DNA of 64,000 nt, from positions 393,490 through 457,489 of the forward strand of contig CABFPE010000204.1 in assembly GCA_900660155.1 (NCBI GenBank). The letters run 5' to 3'. The stretch's first letter is position 1. Each line of letters starts with the position of its first letter. The position numbers were made by a program, and so were the translations under genes. Below are positions 26,781 through 38,707 of the stretch, piece after piece. The stretch comes from Hofstenia miamia (taxonomy: Eukaryota > Xenacoelomorpha > Acoela > Hofsteniidae). The notes beneath the pieces are model-generated. The model was not told the origin of the DNA, did no database searches, and saw only the letters and a program-made list of their open reading frames with translations.

Positions 26781-27327
26781 TATTGTTTTTCAATAAATGA
26801 GCGAATTTTAATCGCCAAGCACAATACGGTGAGCAACCTGTAACCATATAATTAAGATATCGATTTCCTTTAAACTTTAGACTATATATAGCTTACAGGT
26901 GAAGCGCTATGAGGATAATTCTATTAGATATTAATGTTGATTTTGTTAGGATGAACATTCGCATTTTATGTACATATTTTAACTTCTGTCTTGGAAGCAT
27001 GTAGACATCTGTGACAGATTCAATTTCCGAACTTATTTATGCAGAACATATAATCAATCCTATTCAAAATTTCTGCCTTCATTTCTAACGTAAATGTTTT
27101 ATAATTTTTCTCCAAAGTATTCCAAGGTAATATATTTTCAGTTTGATTATCGAGTTTTAATAAATAAAACGATAAAATATGTTTTAAGAAATTATTGCAA
27201 TAAACAGAAAACTTATGATTAGTGTTGCCAAGAACTAGACAAATCCATGTGTGTTGTTTTGAGAAATATAATGCTTAGTGGCGATTAAATTCAAGTCTTC
27301 AAATGTAGGTAAATTTTGCAGGGTTAG

Positions 27328-27358
27328 CATGTTTTAAACAGGACCTGTTTAAAACATG
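27328..27358. repeat. Perfect 15-bp inverted repeat with 1-nt spacer
   Basis: CATGTTTTAAACAGG is followed by one A and then its exact reverse complement. It could extrude as a cruciform. No element boundaries or target duplication were seen around it. Confidence 0.9.
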
Positions 27359-30194
27359 TTTAAAACAACAGTTAATTTTTGCAATATTTTTTTTAAATGT
27401 TTTTTCTATTCTTACTTTCTTCTGAAAAAATAGCAAAACTTGAGTTTTGTTTACGTGCATGACATGAAATTTAATGTTATCATAAGTCAATGTTTGCTAT
27501 TATATGTGTTTTCAGCAATTTTGTTGCCTTGAGGTTAGTCTGTCTAGGAGCAAAAAACACTGTTTTAAATGTTGAAAACGTTTTTTTGTAAAAAAAATCA
27601 CTTTTTTGCCAACTCCGAAATTTAGTGATAACCCGTTTTAAAAGTATTACTTAATATTATATTTTGCTCACTATTTGTTCCATACGAAATAAACGACTTC
27701 AGCTAGTATTTGTTTATAAATTTGCTATTTAAATATCGTAAAGTAAATATTGGTATATTTACACATCCATCTGTGAACTTTAACTCTTGTAATGGTAAAT
27801 ATGTGTACTAATTTGTATTGCTGTGCCTTGATCAGTTGAAAATATTGATTCCGATTTTTTTAAATATTTTTTTTAATTCATTTAAATTATCCCCATAATT
27901 CAGTTCATTATTACTTTTTCTGTAGATAGAGTTGCGAAGCTCCAATGGAGGCAGCCATGTGCAAAGTCAGAGCCATGATGCTTAAATTTATTCTAGAAAG
28001 CATCATTTATTTTAAAATTATCCTCACTTGCTTAAAGGTTAACAGATTCACAGTTTTTTTTTATTTACTTTATTGCAATTAGGAGTATTTTTTTCTAGTT
28101 CACAACTTTTTTTGTAGAATTAAGCCTTTTTATTATCCCCTGCATCACTGATGTAATATGTTGCTTCGATCATGCGTTAAACTCGTCACACAGTCAGCAG
28201 ATGTTTGCATCATTAAAATCACAAATCGTAAAAATATCAACGGAATTTACAAGCTAATTGTAGAGATATTGGATTCATTCTGGCGTTATGACTTTATTTT
28301 TAAATATTTTTCACATTCGATGCAATGTCTAAATACGCAGTTCATTCGTGATTGCATTTTTCAATGCAAGGTTTTAAGGTTAAATTGGTCAATTCTAAAC
28401 TATATAAATATAGTGTTAGCACATAATTAAATACTTATGCATAATTATTTTTTTCTAATATTACAATTTATTATTTTTTTATTATATATTTTATTTTAAA
28501 ATTTACTATTAAGAAATGAATTGAAATAATTTATTGATTAATAATAATTAACGACATTTTTTAGCTGCCTTCAACATCGCAGTTTACCTTCACTTTTGAT
28601 AAGGCAGTTCAACCCATATTCTCTTTTACTTTGTGATACTGAGATCAAGGCATTTCAAAAGTTATCAAAAAATTTGCAGAATTATGTCTTAATATTTTGA
28701 AATATTTTGACTAAACCTACATCAGATTCGCACTGACCCCAATTTTCGATAAGCATTTCGTATGGTAGCAAACTTCTATTTTATCGAAATAAGCTTTTTT
28801 ACACCCTGTCTTGAGTATATTATAATTGACAAAAATGTTTAATACATCAAACAGTCATTTGCATATTATATCACAAATCGTAATGTACATACCCGAATTT
28901 GCATGCTGTAGCTTTTAATTTAAAAACAGTTTTCTTGATATTTTTGAAAAATTTTCTCAACGTATCTTATGAAATTTAGAATTGAAAGATATCCACACAT
29001 CAAGTGATGAGTGCGCTCGCATATAGTAATAAACATTTGTGGGAAACAGTGCTTTAATCCCTGTCATACGTGAAATATTATTTTTTAATAATACTTCCGA
29101 TTTTTTAAATTTTATTCAATTTATTCCCATACAGATTATTCAAACATTCAGACTGTCTAAAGTACAAGGTATGAATGAAGTATTTTTAGACAGTTGTCAC
29201 TGTTTTTATGCAACTTCCGGATAGAATTCAAATAATTAGAAAGGAGGAATACTTCCAATTCCAACACAAACTGCTTTTTCGCTACAAGCCTTACAATAAG
29301 TGAACATTAGGCAACATAATTTAGGCTTGAGGTGAATTTATAACTTTTTATAAATCAGAATTTTTAAAAATTTACTTAAATTTTTTCAGTACTTCAGGCA
29401 CAGCAGTACACTTTAGTAGACATTTTCAACGTGGCATTTAAGCACGTTCACCCATAGATGTTTTTATGCCCCATGATTTCTAAATTTCATAATAAATTGG
29501 AGAAAATTGTATCAAAATGTGTATAAACAGTTTCACTTTTAAAGAGAATAGTTAGTTTAATGCAAAGGTTCAAAATCTTGAATTTAGCGTGTAGGATTTT
29601 ATTTTTGGAAATTACTTTAATATAATATCGGTGAAAAATTTGGATAGTTTGCAAAATGAATTTAATATCTGATGATCTTCATGGCAACATATGTTCTAGA
29701 TTTCTACTGTGTGTCAAAATGACTTTATTGTAAAGAATAATTTGTGCATAATAATTTAATTTCTACCTTTTGGAGGCCTTGCTGTCATTGTATTAGGGAA
29801 TCCCGGAGATGAGAACGCTATTCCGTCCATCATTATTCATCCGCCCGTCAATCTATTTCTTGATGATGTCTCCTGCACCAATGCGGAATGAAATTGAACT
29901 AATAAAAGATTTTTATAAAAAATTCATTTTCAAATGCTAAGACAAGCACAGCAATGATATATAAACTAAGAGTTTTATAATCAATTTTCTTGAATTTTGA
30001 AGCTGTATTAATCTTTGCTTTAATCATACAAGGGCTGTATGATTTTCGGATAAATTTTTATTTTTATCAAAAAGTTTTAGTAATTTTCTCAAAAAGAATG
30101 GCTAGGTTATACTTGTTCCTGCCAAGACTATTGAAGCAGGCGTGTATTGAATTCAGAACTTAGGTTTTCTATTTGCATTTTGTTTAAAATGGAC

Positions 30195-30400
30195 TCAAAT
30201 TATTGTGACTTTACTTTAAGTTTCTACGGGACCAGAACTTTATTGGTCATCTAATGAAATTTTCTGGTCCTATGATCCCATGGCTCCCACAGCATAACTT
30301 CTCTTTTGATAAAAATTGCTATATTATTAGTGATATTCTGAAATCCGTGTTCCCAGATTTTTCGTTTATGGTAACACTCCCTTGAGACTAAATGGCCCCA
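30195..30400 (-). repeat. Dispersed repeat, copy 2 (inverted partner of 7895-8025)
   Basis: The reverse complement matches 7895-8025 in several ordered blocks including GATTTCAGAATAT and GCTGTGGGA. Family unknown; this copy shows more sequence on both sides than the first. Confidence 0.55.
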
Positions 30401-31963
30401 CAGAACCCTAATTTATTAGAATCTAGTGATTTTCTGTTTTTAATATTACATTAACAAATAAATCTCTCCATTGTCTTTTTCAATTTTAAATTTCAATTTA
30501 AGACTGAAGAGATATACACTGTACATTGCAGTGATGATATTTTAAAAAATTGTAGTTTGCTTTTGAACATTTTTTGCAGAACTTATATATATATATATAT
30601 ATATACATATAGAAAGAGAGAGAGAATTTTTGAAAATGGTCTTTTATAATACATGTAATTTCCCTAGCAACTAATTTCATCCTCGCCTCCTTGAATACGG
30701 CTCGTTCATTTCAAAGTTATTCAATATGATAATTTCCTTGTGTTTTTGAATATATATCCTTGAGCAAACGCGAAATCAGGACAAACTTTTCTATTGCAAA
30801 AAATATTTTAGAATATTTTACATAAATATAAAATGTTTTCTGAAGCACTGCACAAAATATGCTTCAAATTCAATCTCTAAAGGCTATATTGTATTTTATA
30901 ATTAGCCTAATTTGTGAAGAACTGCAAAAAAAGATAAATTCAGACACATATTAACTTACCATGTAAATTTGGTAAGCTTTTTACAAGAAATAGATAACAA
31001 GCGACTGTGAAATACATATTTATGTACTTCAACTTAATCATTCAAAGATTCAAACTTTCGAGCTTAACAACTACGATGTGGATTTTTTAAGACTAGAGTC
31101 AAAATAGCACATTTCATTCAAAGTATAAAAAGGATTTCCTTCAAAATATATTTGAAAAGCTTTCGTTCTCACTCTAAAAGCAATTAAGTTTTCAAACATT
31201 TATATATTGATAAAAACATTCCATGCTTTGTTATCGGGAACATTACAAGTTCTACTAATAGTTTTACAGCCTTTTACAAAGTAATGTCTCTAAAGGCTTT
31301 TCAAACTCGAATCTCTTGACAAAAAGCCTGGCTAATGCAATATCTATAAACTATATTAGACATCATAAACCATTGGGATAACATATTATTGAATCATATA
31401 AATTCTTCTTTCTGCTACCAGCTCAAAGCTTTCAATTCGGTTAATGTCCTAGTCAATTTTATTTGTTTAAAAGCTAAGAAATTTGTTAAAAGTATCATTC
31501 TTGTGTGAATGAAATGTGGTATCTGCTTTTCAAAATTATTTTACTTCAAATAATTCTCTTCAAGAAAAGCAAGTTAATCTGAGATCAAATTTCAAAGATA
31601 GTCATTTGATGTACATGCAAGTTTAGTACATTATTATGTAATTGTATTTTCATGGATTTTATGCCTTCTCTATGCAATTTCCACATATCAATTTGAGATG
31701 ATTTTTCACATGGATTTCTAAACAATTATGAGGTAGTGTATGTTGATTATCTTGCTGTTGAAATCTCTTTATCTATAACCNACTATTTATTATAGTTATA
31801 TAAGTTCCTAAGACAATATTCATGTAATAAAATCTTTTTATTTTGACTCCTTTCAATATACTGTTGTATTTTTCAAGATTATTCACCCCAGTTTTTTCCC
31901 TTTTTAAAAAATAGATTTAGTTTACTGATGTCTTTGTAATTATTCATTACTGTATTTTCAAAC

Positions 31964-31997
<34 letters not shown>

Positions 31998-32030
31998 TGG
32001 TATCGTAAAGAGTCGTGAACAAATGCTCTA

Positions 32031-32713
32031 AATTTATATTTTCATAGAAAGCATAGTTCTACACTTGAATAAAATTATAAAACCCTAAAATCTTGTTGAA
32101 AGAACCATTCGCCTATCACACAAGCGACCTTCTGCAGTCATTTGTCATGAATTTTGCTCCATATTAAGATATCCAGCTGCTGTCTGACGACTCCGCACCT
32201 CTTGGAACTTCATTGTCTTGTTGTAGGAAAACACGTCTTCTACCATTACAGATCGTCCACCGCTATGACGTTTGGAGAAAACATTGGATTTATGCGTTTT
32301 CTAATGGTTATTGGGTGGTAACCTGCATTTGCTGCTTCTTGAATTTCACGGGAACCAAGTATCCTTTTTCACAACTCCTCGTTTTACTCTTCTGCTACAT
32401 TTTTGTGTCTGCCATTGGATTTGGCTGTTCTATAAATTTCAATGTATTTTAGGAAGTCACAAGTAGCAGTCTTATTGCGCTTTAGTTTAGCTGCGATTTC
32501 CCGTTAGTACAAGCCTTGTCTATTAAAATCTAGAATTTAAACAGCTCAACTTCATTAAGTTTGCTTGCTTTAGGCATCGTTAAATCTTTACGCAGTGATT
32601 GACAAATAACTGAAGAATAACCTCGAAATAACCTGCCACTCTAGCATTTCATGTCGCTGCTCTTATAATTTAGTTCAAGGGTACAACTGTGCTTTCTATA
32701 AAAATGTAAATTT
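32031..32713 (-). mobile_element. Tc1/mariner-like deletion derivative with terminal inverted repeats
   Basis: On the minus strand, from about 32580 downwards, conceptual translation gives MPKASKLNEVELFK, then REIAAKLKRNKTAT and YRTAKSNGRHKNVAEE: the paired helix-turn-helix region of a Tc1-type transposase. It then jumps to SGGRSVMVEDVFSYNKT, equivalent to GGGSVMVWG in the catalytic domain, so the middle is deleted. Several stops and frame changes show it is dead. Inverted repeats of about 50 bp flank it: 32031-32086 and the reverse complement of 32660-32713 share ATAGAAAGCA/ACAG and ACTTGAA/AAATTATAA blocks with few mismatches. Confidence 0.8.
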
Positions 32714-33068
32714 CAGAATTCATTTTTTGAATTTCTAGCATTTTTCAAGACTTCTTAATATACCATCATAAGTAATCATGTTATATATGAGGTTTCTAAG
32801 ACTATCAAAAAATAGTTTTTATGAGATTTTTAAATGGTTTTTCATTTTTGTTCAAGAGATTTATATATGTAAAAATGTTTTGATTTGTTGTACTAATTAA
32901 CATCAAAGTTACTGTTTATAGCTCATGATAGGGTTAGGGTTTGCTCAATTTTTTACCATACTAGCCACAATTTTAATAATTTTTTCACAAATACTCACCC
33001 AAAAAATGTCTTCTCCGTTTTGAAAGATGACGCTAGTGTACTAATAAAAATTTGAGCCTTTGTATTAG

Positions 33069-33384
33069 GTGGCAAATCAGATGTAACTACTGTTGAAACA
33101 CCACCCCCACCTGCAGCCATTCCTCAGCCAGATCGAATGATCGGAGAAGCCCGTTTACGCAGACCTCAAAAATCAGTTGATGAAGAAACGACAGTTGTTA
33201 ACAAAACCGAAGACAGAGCTCGTAGAAATCGGCGCATTCGTAGCGCGTCATACGCTCCTCTTAAGCAGTCGCTACTCAAACCAAATGCTGCAATAACTGG
33301 AGGAAGTTTCGACAGTGCAACCAGTGGTGAAGATGACGTTGACTGTAAAAGAGCACATAGTGCTTTGGTGTTAGGGAATAAACA
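33069..33384 (+). CDS. Cassette A exon 6: proline-rich and basic tail segment
   Basis: Enters in phase 1 and leaves in phase 2 (acceptor ATTAG, donor GTAAGT). It begins GGKSDVTTVETPPPPAAIPQ, and cassette B's matching exon begins AGKSD and also has a proline run, so the two tails are paralogous. A poly-proline stretch that could bind SH3 or WW domains is followed by a strongly basic run (RARRNRRIRSASY, with a serine in an Arg-x-x-Ser phosphorylation context) and an acidic segment (SGEDDVD). No known domain was recognised. An open frame on the opposite strand (33166-33405) is a shadow. Confidence 0.82.
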
Positions 33385-33452
33385 GTAAGTAAAAGCAACA
33401 CTCAATAGCTTTTTGGATTCTCATTAAATTTGCGATTTATTAGCGTTTTTAG

Positions 33453-33735
33453 ATTGAGTAGAGATGGTAGCACAGAGGAATCAAATAGCAGTGTCCCAGG
33501 CTGGTCTCGTTTGACAATGTCTGATATCGTAGTAAACGATATCGATCGTACAAGTAGTGATAAGTTACGAAACGATATGGCTTTTCCAAACAAAGACTAT
33601 CTCAAGAAGATGCTTACTACTCCAGGCTGTGAAGTGCATCCAATTGAATCATATTTACCATACAAAAAGCGAAACCTAAAGCGGAAATTCTCTTCTTATT
33701 TACCTCTTTTACGTGGATCATCACAAAGCAGTCAG
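33453..33735 (+). CDS. Cassette A exon 7: tail segment with two possible acceptors
   Basis: Enters in phase 2 and leaves in phase 0 (donor GTCAGT). Two acceptor AGs are nine bases apart, giving starts at 33444 or 33453. Both keep the frame and differ by three residues; the later one follows TTTTTAG and looks stronger. The product is hydrophilic, with a serine-rich start (DGSTEESNSS), an acidic middle (IVVNDIDRTS) and a basic patch (YKKRNLKRKF). No domain was recognised. It lies between two exons of matching phase. Confidence 0.8.
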
Positions 33736-34127
33736 GTCAGTTTCGAGCGGTTTCAATTTTAATAAGGGGGTAGGAAAAATCCGATGAATTGATCAAAATT
33801 TGACTAAGCTCGAAGTGACTGATTAACCGGTTAATTAAACATTATTCGCGATTAATCTGAACCAATTACCCGAGGCGCTTAATGAAAATTAAAGTCCCAA
33901 GTCTATTTTCATTCATATTTACATTCGAATGTGTGTAGATCTAAAATCTCAATACATACATAAACTGAATTTCCGAAAATAATACGATTTTATTTTAGAG
34001 TTAAAATGTCAGAAATTTCAAAATTATTGACTAAGCAGAAATTGCCCAAGTTTTCGCTTATTATTGTTCTTAGTTTACATGCAATTTTTTAAAAATACTT
34101 TTCATATATTTTCGATACTGTATTTAG

Positions 34128-34404
34128 CTACCCCAATTACGTCATACTATGGTGAAAAGCAATGGTTCTGCTGTTAATGACAAAACAGCTTATAGACGTA
34201 GTCTCTTTCAGCATCTTCACAAACATTCACATGCAGTTGATGAAGATCGTCCTCCAACGATAAAAATTGATACTGAGGAAAACGATTCCGAAGATGATGT
34301 CTCATCGTTTCTTTTACCCAAGCAGAAACCACTTGGCGCTTCACAAGTCAAAGTCAGACCCAAGTTGCCTACTTTTCCCATTTCTATCAGTCACTTGGAT
34401 TGTG
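34128..34404 (+). CDS. Cassette A exon 8: last recognised tail segment
   Basis: Enters in phase 0 (acceptor TTTAG) and ends in phase 1 before GTAAGG. It encodes LPQLRHTMVKSNG, a His-rich stretch (QHLHKHSHAVDED), an acidic serine patch (EENDSEDDVSS) and VRPKLPTFPIS. The last motif echoes VRPELPRFI in the last tail exon of cassette B, and both exons end in phase 1. If the donor is not used, the frame reads on 21 codons to a stop at 34467-34469, so it could also be a terminal exon. Confidence 0.8.
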
Positions 34405-35399
34405 GTAAGGGTTTTTTATATTTTTGCAACAAAAATAATCATTTAACTTCCATTAATCTCAAAATTTGATTCAATTTAAGGTATGTTTACAGTGGTCATT
34501 ATTTAGTTAACAGCATTTAAGTAATAATTGCATAAAGCCTGTCTTTCAAATGGATGTCTATTCATTATTTAAATTTTGTCAGTTCTTATTTATCTACAAT
34601 TTTTATAATCAACTGTAATTTTTTATAACGAAATGTAAATTTGACAATCATTTAGGCGTAATATGTGTACTTAAATATTCCAGTGATGAAGTATCTTAAC
34701 CACAAAATGTTATGACAAACTTTTCCGTTTCCTTTAAAGATAAAATTCCCTATTGAATAACAACGCTTTGATTTAATTTCCTAAGTAGTGAAAGTAAATA
34801 ATTTTGAAAAAAATTATTTACATTTTTAATGCAAACAATGTAGAAAAGCACTTATTCGAATTCTAAGGAGGTAATTCTCTTCTCAGAAAACTACTAGATA
34901 TTTGTTTCCATTTTATGAAAGATAAATTTCTTATTTTATAGCTAAAATACTTTTAAGTTTAGTTTAAACCTAGAGTTGCCAAGACAATTAAGTTAAATTT
35001 ATTGTCTTGAAGCGATAGTTTCCCAACTGTGTTGTTCATTCGTAGCAAAAGTTTTTGCAATAAATCAGGCATATAATGGAAATATTTAGTAATTTTTTGA
35101 AGCAATATATATATATTTACAACCCTGTAGTGCTGATGTTTCAAATCTTAAGCAGCTAACGATAGGTAGGTATTGTTTTTTTTGTAATTTCAAGGGAATT
35201 TATCTGGTAGGTTTTAATTATAATGCAGCTGAGAAAACCTCATGTTTTAATATATGCGATATTCTCAATAATTCAAAACGATTATTTGCATAAATTTTAA
35301 TGAAAAACAAGGAAGGGCATACCTTCGCTCTAATAGAAGAAAGGTCTTTCGCTTCAGCATTTTCATCCAATCATTTTATTGCCCTACAGAACTAAAAAA

Positions 35400-36060
35400 T
35401 CGAAGCTCCAATAGTATCAAATTTATCCAAAATGAATCAAGGATATAACTTTATCTAGGAAGGAGACGGTGTCCATTGACTTAAAGCCTAATATATTTAG
35501 CCAGTACATAATAGTTTGTTAAGCAATAATGGATATAATAATATAGTAAGTGCAAATGAATACAAGCGAATACTTTTCCAGGAGCTCCCTCAACTGCTTA
35601 CAAACCCGTAATTAATTTTTCAACAAGATAGGGCAACGTTTCACACAGCCCGTTCGACATTTATATTTCTTATAATTTTGGCGTAAACTTGTGTCGAAAC
35701 TGCCCTCCTCACAGAGCCCTGATTTATCAATAATTGAGAACTTATGGAAGATGTTTAAATTCTATGTAAGCCTCAGAAACCCAACTTCACTAGGTGAGCT
35801 CTTGAGAACCTCAGAAAAAGACGGTACAAAATAGACAACCTTGTAATATACAAGCTTTATGACTTATTGCCTTGGTGATTTACAAGTATTTAAAGTGAGA
35901 AGGTTCAAAGCTTTACTACGTAACATTCCTACCAAGATTTATTCAGTACCTACATTCCAATCAAAACTTAAAAACATTTCAGTTAAAATTTTTATTAATA
36001 TATATTTTGGTGCAAATACTTTTGTCCTCTACTCTAAATATTCTGATGAAATCTCTTTCT
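35400..36060 (+). mobile_element. Tc1/mariner-like transposase relic (C-terminal part)
   Basis: Read across frames, 35550-35880 gives ANEYKRIL, ELPQLL, IFQQDRATFHTARSTF, then SIIENLWKMFKFYVSLRNPT and IDNLVIYKLYDLLPW. QQD-x-A-x-x-HTA and S-x-x-ENLWK are the hallmark second-Asp and third-acid regions of Tc1 transposases. Stops and frame changes make it dead. The end near 36010-36040 (GGTGCAAATACTTTTGTCC) resembles a Tc1 terminal repeat, but a matching left end was not found. It is a different copy from that at 32.0 kb. Confidence 0.75.
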
Positions 36061-37987
36061 GAGTGATTAATTCATAGATTCATCTATAAAAAGAAGAAGT
36101 TATGACAGCAGGATAATTAATCAAACTACGATATATTTTAAAATAATTAGTTATTAAAATATAAAATTATTTGTGATGCGCTAATTGGGTTTAAGTAGGT
36201 CAGTGCCGAGGGAAATATATTTAATCATAATTTTATCCTTTGAGAAGATATTTGATGTTAAATGACGAGTGATTTATAAATTTATCTGTGCTTCTGAGTT
36301 GTGTGGAGATTTTTTCCCATAATTATCGTATAATATTTAATTAAGTAAGTTAAAATCGAGTAGCAGCATGGAGTGCTACCTGCCAGTCATCCGTCAATCA
36401 ACTATAGCAGCTCTGCGCAGTTGAAGGTCGCTGAAACGCATCTCTTAAAGCTTTTTGCAGGAGTGTGTAATATGATAAAACATTACTTCATTTTAATAAT
36501 TATTTCCTTACTTAATATTAATATACGTCAAGGAATATGCTCGCTCGTTGATTATATTTAATTTTTTTCCAAATAATTAACTCGGAATTTAAGGGAAGTT
36601 TTCCATGAAACAAGGAAGGTTTCTATTAAATCAGACTGACTATAATGTCAGGCAAGTACTACTGTATAATACGAATTTCAAAAATGAAAGTTTATAATTC
36701 TACCAACAATATAAGCTTAACTAAATTACACTACAAGAGTCTATTTCAATTTAAGCCAGATAGCACAATGATTTCAAACGACAGGTACTGCGCACTTTAT
36801 AATTTAACGCGGTGCAAGGTGTGTTTGTTTATTGAGAATCTTAAGTGTTGTATTTTTGCAATATGTAACCAATTATGTAATTGCGCCAAAATATATGTTG
36901 AGAGTCATTGTCAAATGACATGTAGGGCCGGACTCAAGCACAAAGTTAGCGATGTGCAACCAAAATATTGGTTTGTCCATAAAACGTACATTCATATGTA
37001 AATGATTCAATTAAATAGAATTCCATATATTCAATGCATATTTCGTTATTAGTTAAATTTTTAGTATGTTTTTACTAGGTGTACACAAGGCTAGTGTTTT
37101 AAATCTGCTTGAGTCTCAAATATTGGAAGGCAATGTGGATAGTTACTTGATAATAATTGCAGTTTGCCAAATGCATAAATATCAATACTAGTAATAATTA
37201 ATATGATTTTGCATAATAATAAAACAGGGGTACAAGTACTTAGGTGTGATAGAGAAAGACAGAACAGATCACGAGGAAATGAAGATGAGGCTAAGGAAAG
37301 AATACAAGAGGAGAGTAAGGAAGGTACTGCAGAAGTCAGCATTGAACGGGCAGAACAGCATAAAGGCAATTAATACGTGGGCGATACCAGTGTTGAGATA
37401 TTCAGCAGGAATAGTTAGGTGGAATAAGAATGAACTGAGGGAATTAGACAGGGAGACAAGGAAGATACTAGCAGGAGAGAGAGCATTCAACTTAAATGGA
37501 GATGTAGATAGGCTGTACATGGCAAGGCATAAGGGAGGGAAAGGGCTGCTAAGTGTGGAGGAAACAGTAGAAGCAGAAGCACTAGGGCTAAAGGAATATG
37601 TAGAAGAGCAACCTAAGGGGTGAATACTGGAGGTCACTAAGGTGTTAAGGGAGATAAGAACTAAGAGTGAAGGAAAGAAGGTATACCAGAGTAGGATGCA
37701 AACAATGTATAGGCAGAAGGAAATGCATGGAGAATACTGGAGTAACAAAGAAGTGTGTGACAGAGAAGAGATCAACAAGTGGTTAAAAGGGTAGGACTAA
37801 AAAGAGAAACAGAAGCACTGATAATGGCAGCAGCACAGGAGCAAGCAATAAGAACAAACTGGATGAAGAAGCATATAGATAGAAGAATGGAAGTAAGTGA
37901 TAAGTGTACGCTATGTAAGAAAGAGTGTGAGAGAGTAGATCATCTGATAGCAGGATGTGAGAAGTTGGCACAGAATGAGTATAAGTT

Positions 37988-38555
37988 NNNNNNNNNNNNN
38001 NNNNNNNNNNNNNNNNNNNNNNNNNNNNNNNNNNNNNNNNNNNNNNNNNNNNNNNNNNNNNNNNNNNNNNNNNNNNNNNNNNNNNNNNNNNNNNNNNNNN
38101 NNNNNNNNNNNNNNNNNNNNNNNNNNNNNNNNNNNNNNNNNNNNNNNNNNNNNNNNNNNNNNNNNNNNNNNNNNNNNNNNNNNNNNNNNNNNNNNNNNNN
38201 NNNNNNNNNNNNNNNNNNNNNNNNNNNNNNNNNNNNNNNNNNNNNNNNNNNNNNNNNNNNNNNNNNNNNNNNNNNNNNNNNNNNNNNNNNNNNNNNNNNN
38301 NNNNNNNNNNNNNNNNNNNNNNNNNNNNNNNNNNNNNNNNNNNNNNNNNNNNNNNNNNNNNNNNNNNNNNNNNNNNNNNNNNNNNNNNNNNNNNNNNNNN
38401 NNNNNNNNNNNNNNNNNNNNNNNNNNNNNNNNNNNNNNNNNNNNNNNNNNNNNNNNNNNNNNNNNNNNNNNNNNNNNNNNNNNNNNNNNNNNNNNNNNNN
38501 NNNNNNNNNNNNNNNNNNNNNNNNNNNNNNNNNNNNNNNNNNNNNNNNNNNNNNN
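37988..38555. other. Assembly gap, 568 N
   Basis: All N. It lies in LINE copy 2 where the endonuclease domain is expected. Frames that cross it are not evidence for genes. Confidence 0.99.
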
Positions 38556-38653
38556 GAACAGCTAGAGTCCTGAGGAAAACTCTCAGACTCCCTGGGAACT
38601 GGTGAGTTCCCCGAGCTGAGAGGGATACCAGCATGAAGCTGTGAGATGCAAGG

Positions 38654-38654
<1 letters not shown>

Positions 38655-38706
<52 letters not shown>
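38655..38706. repeat. (AAT)n microsatellite, LINE 3' tail or target
   Basis: About seventeen AAT units directly after the 3' UTR of LINE copy 2, consistent with a TAA-targeting LINE. Confidence 0.9.

Positions 38707-38707
<1 letters not shown>

Larger units (their letters stand above)
24469..33068 (+). other. Cassette A intron 5 (8.6 kb)
   Basis: Contains a piggyBac-like element with a 222-bp tandem duplication (25732-26780), a perfect 31-nt inverted repeat (27328-27358), the second copy of a dispersed repeat (30195-30400), (TA)n tracts (about 30584-30605 and 31964-31996), a single N at 31781 and a Tc1-like deletion derivative (32031-32713). No exon of the channel was recognised in it. Confidence 0.7.
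7293..34404 (+). other. Channel cassette A: Shaw/Kv3-like voltage-gated K+ channel core and tail (8 exons)
   Basis: Eight exons join in frame to give S1-S6 of a voltage-gated potassium channel subunit plus a long cytoplasmic tail. Order: 7293-7466, 15769-15960, 20173-20515, 21218-21454, 24424-24468, 33069-33384, 33453-33735 (or from 33444) and 34128-34404. Splice phases match at every junction. Shaw/Kv3 membership rests on the end of S1 (FCMGTHPNF, compare FCLKTHPN in Shaw), the S4 ending LFKLSRH and [10 protein letters not shown] after the filter. Such subunits form tetramers in the plasma membrane and repolarise excitable cells. The T1 domain and start codon are not in the window and no definite stop exon was found. 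The last exon ends in phase 1 before a GTAAGG donor; reading through it reaches a stop at 34467-34469. Confidence 0.9.
37213..38706 (+). mobile_element. 5'-truncated LINE with restriction-like endonuclease (R2/R4-Dong-like), copy 2
   Basis: From about 37228 the frame reads GYKYLGVIEKDRTDHEEMKM, then NTWAIPVLRYSAGIVRW, DVDRLYMARHKGGKGL, a stop at 37621-37623, further LINE sequence, a frame change near 37790 and IRTNWMKKHIDRR. Next comes CTLCKKECERVDHLIAGC, the Cys-Cys-His-Cys zinc knuckle that precedes the endonuclease in this superclade. A 568-base gap hides the endonuclease; RVLRKTLRLPGNW ends the protein at about 38603. The 3' end runs into about 17 AAT units and the 5' break follows CATAATAATAAAAC, so it too lies in TAA repeats. 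Confidence 0.87.

Noticed and set aside
33166-33405. Minus-strand frames over cassette A tail exons
   Set aside because: They are shadows of exons with matched splice phases on the + strand.
36645-37001. 118-codon + strand frame between the cassettes
   Set aside because: No T1 or other domain motif, and AT-rich composition like the surroundings.
37783-38634. Long frames crossing the second N gap
   Set aside because: Same artefact; the opposite-strand frames are shadows of LINE copy 2.
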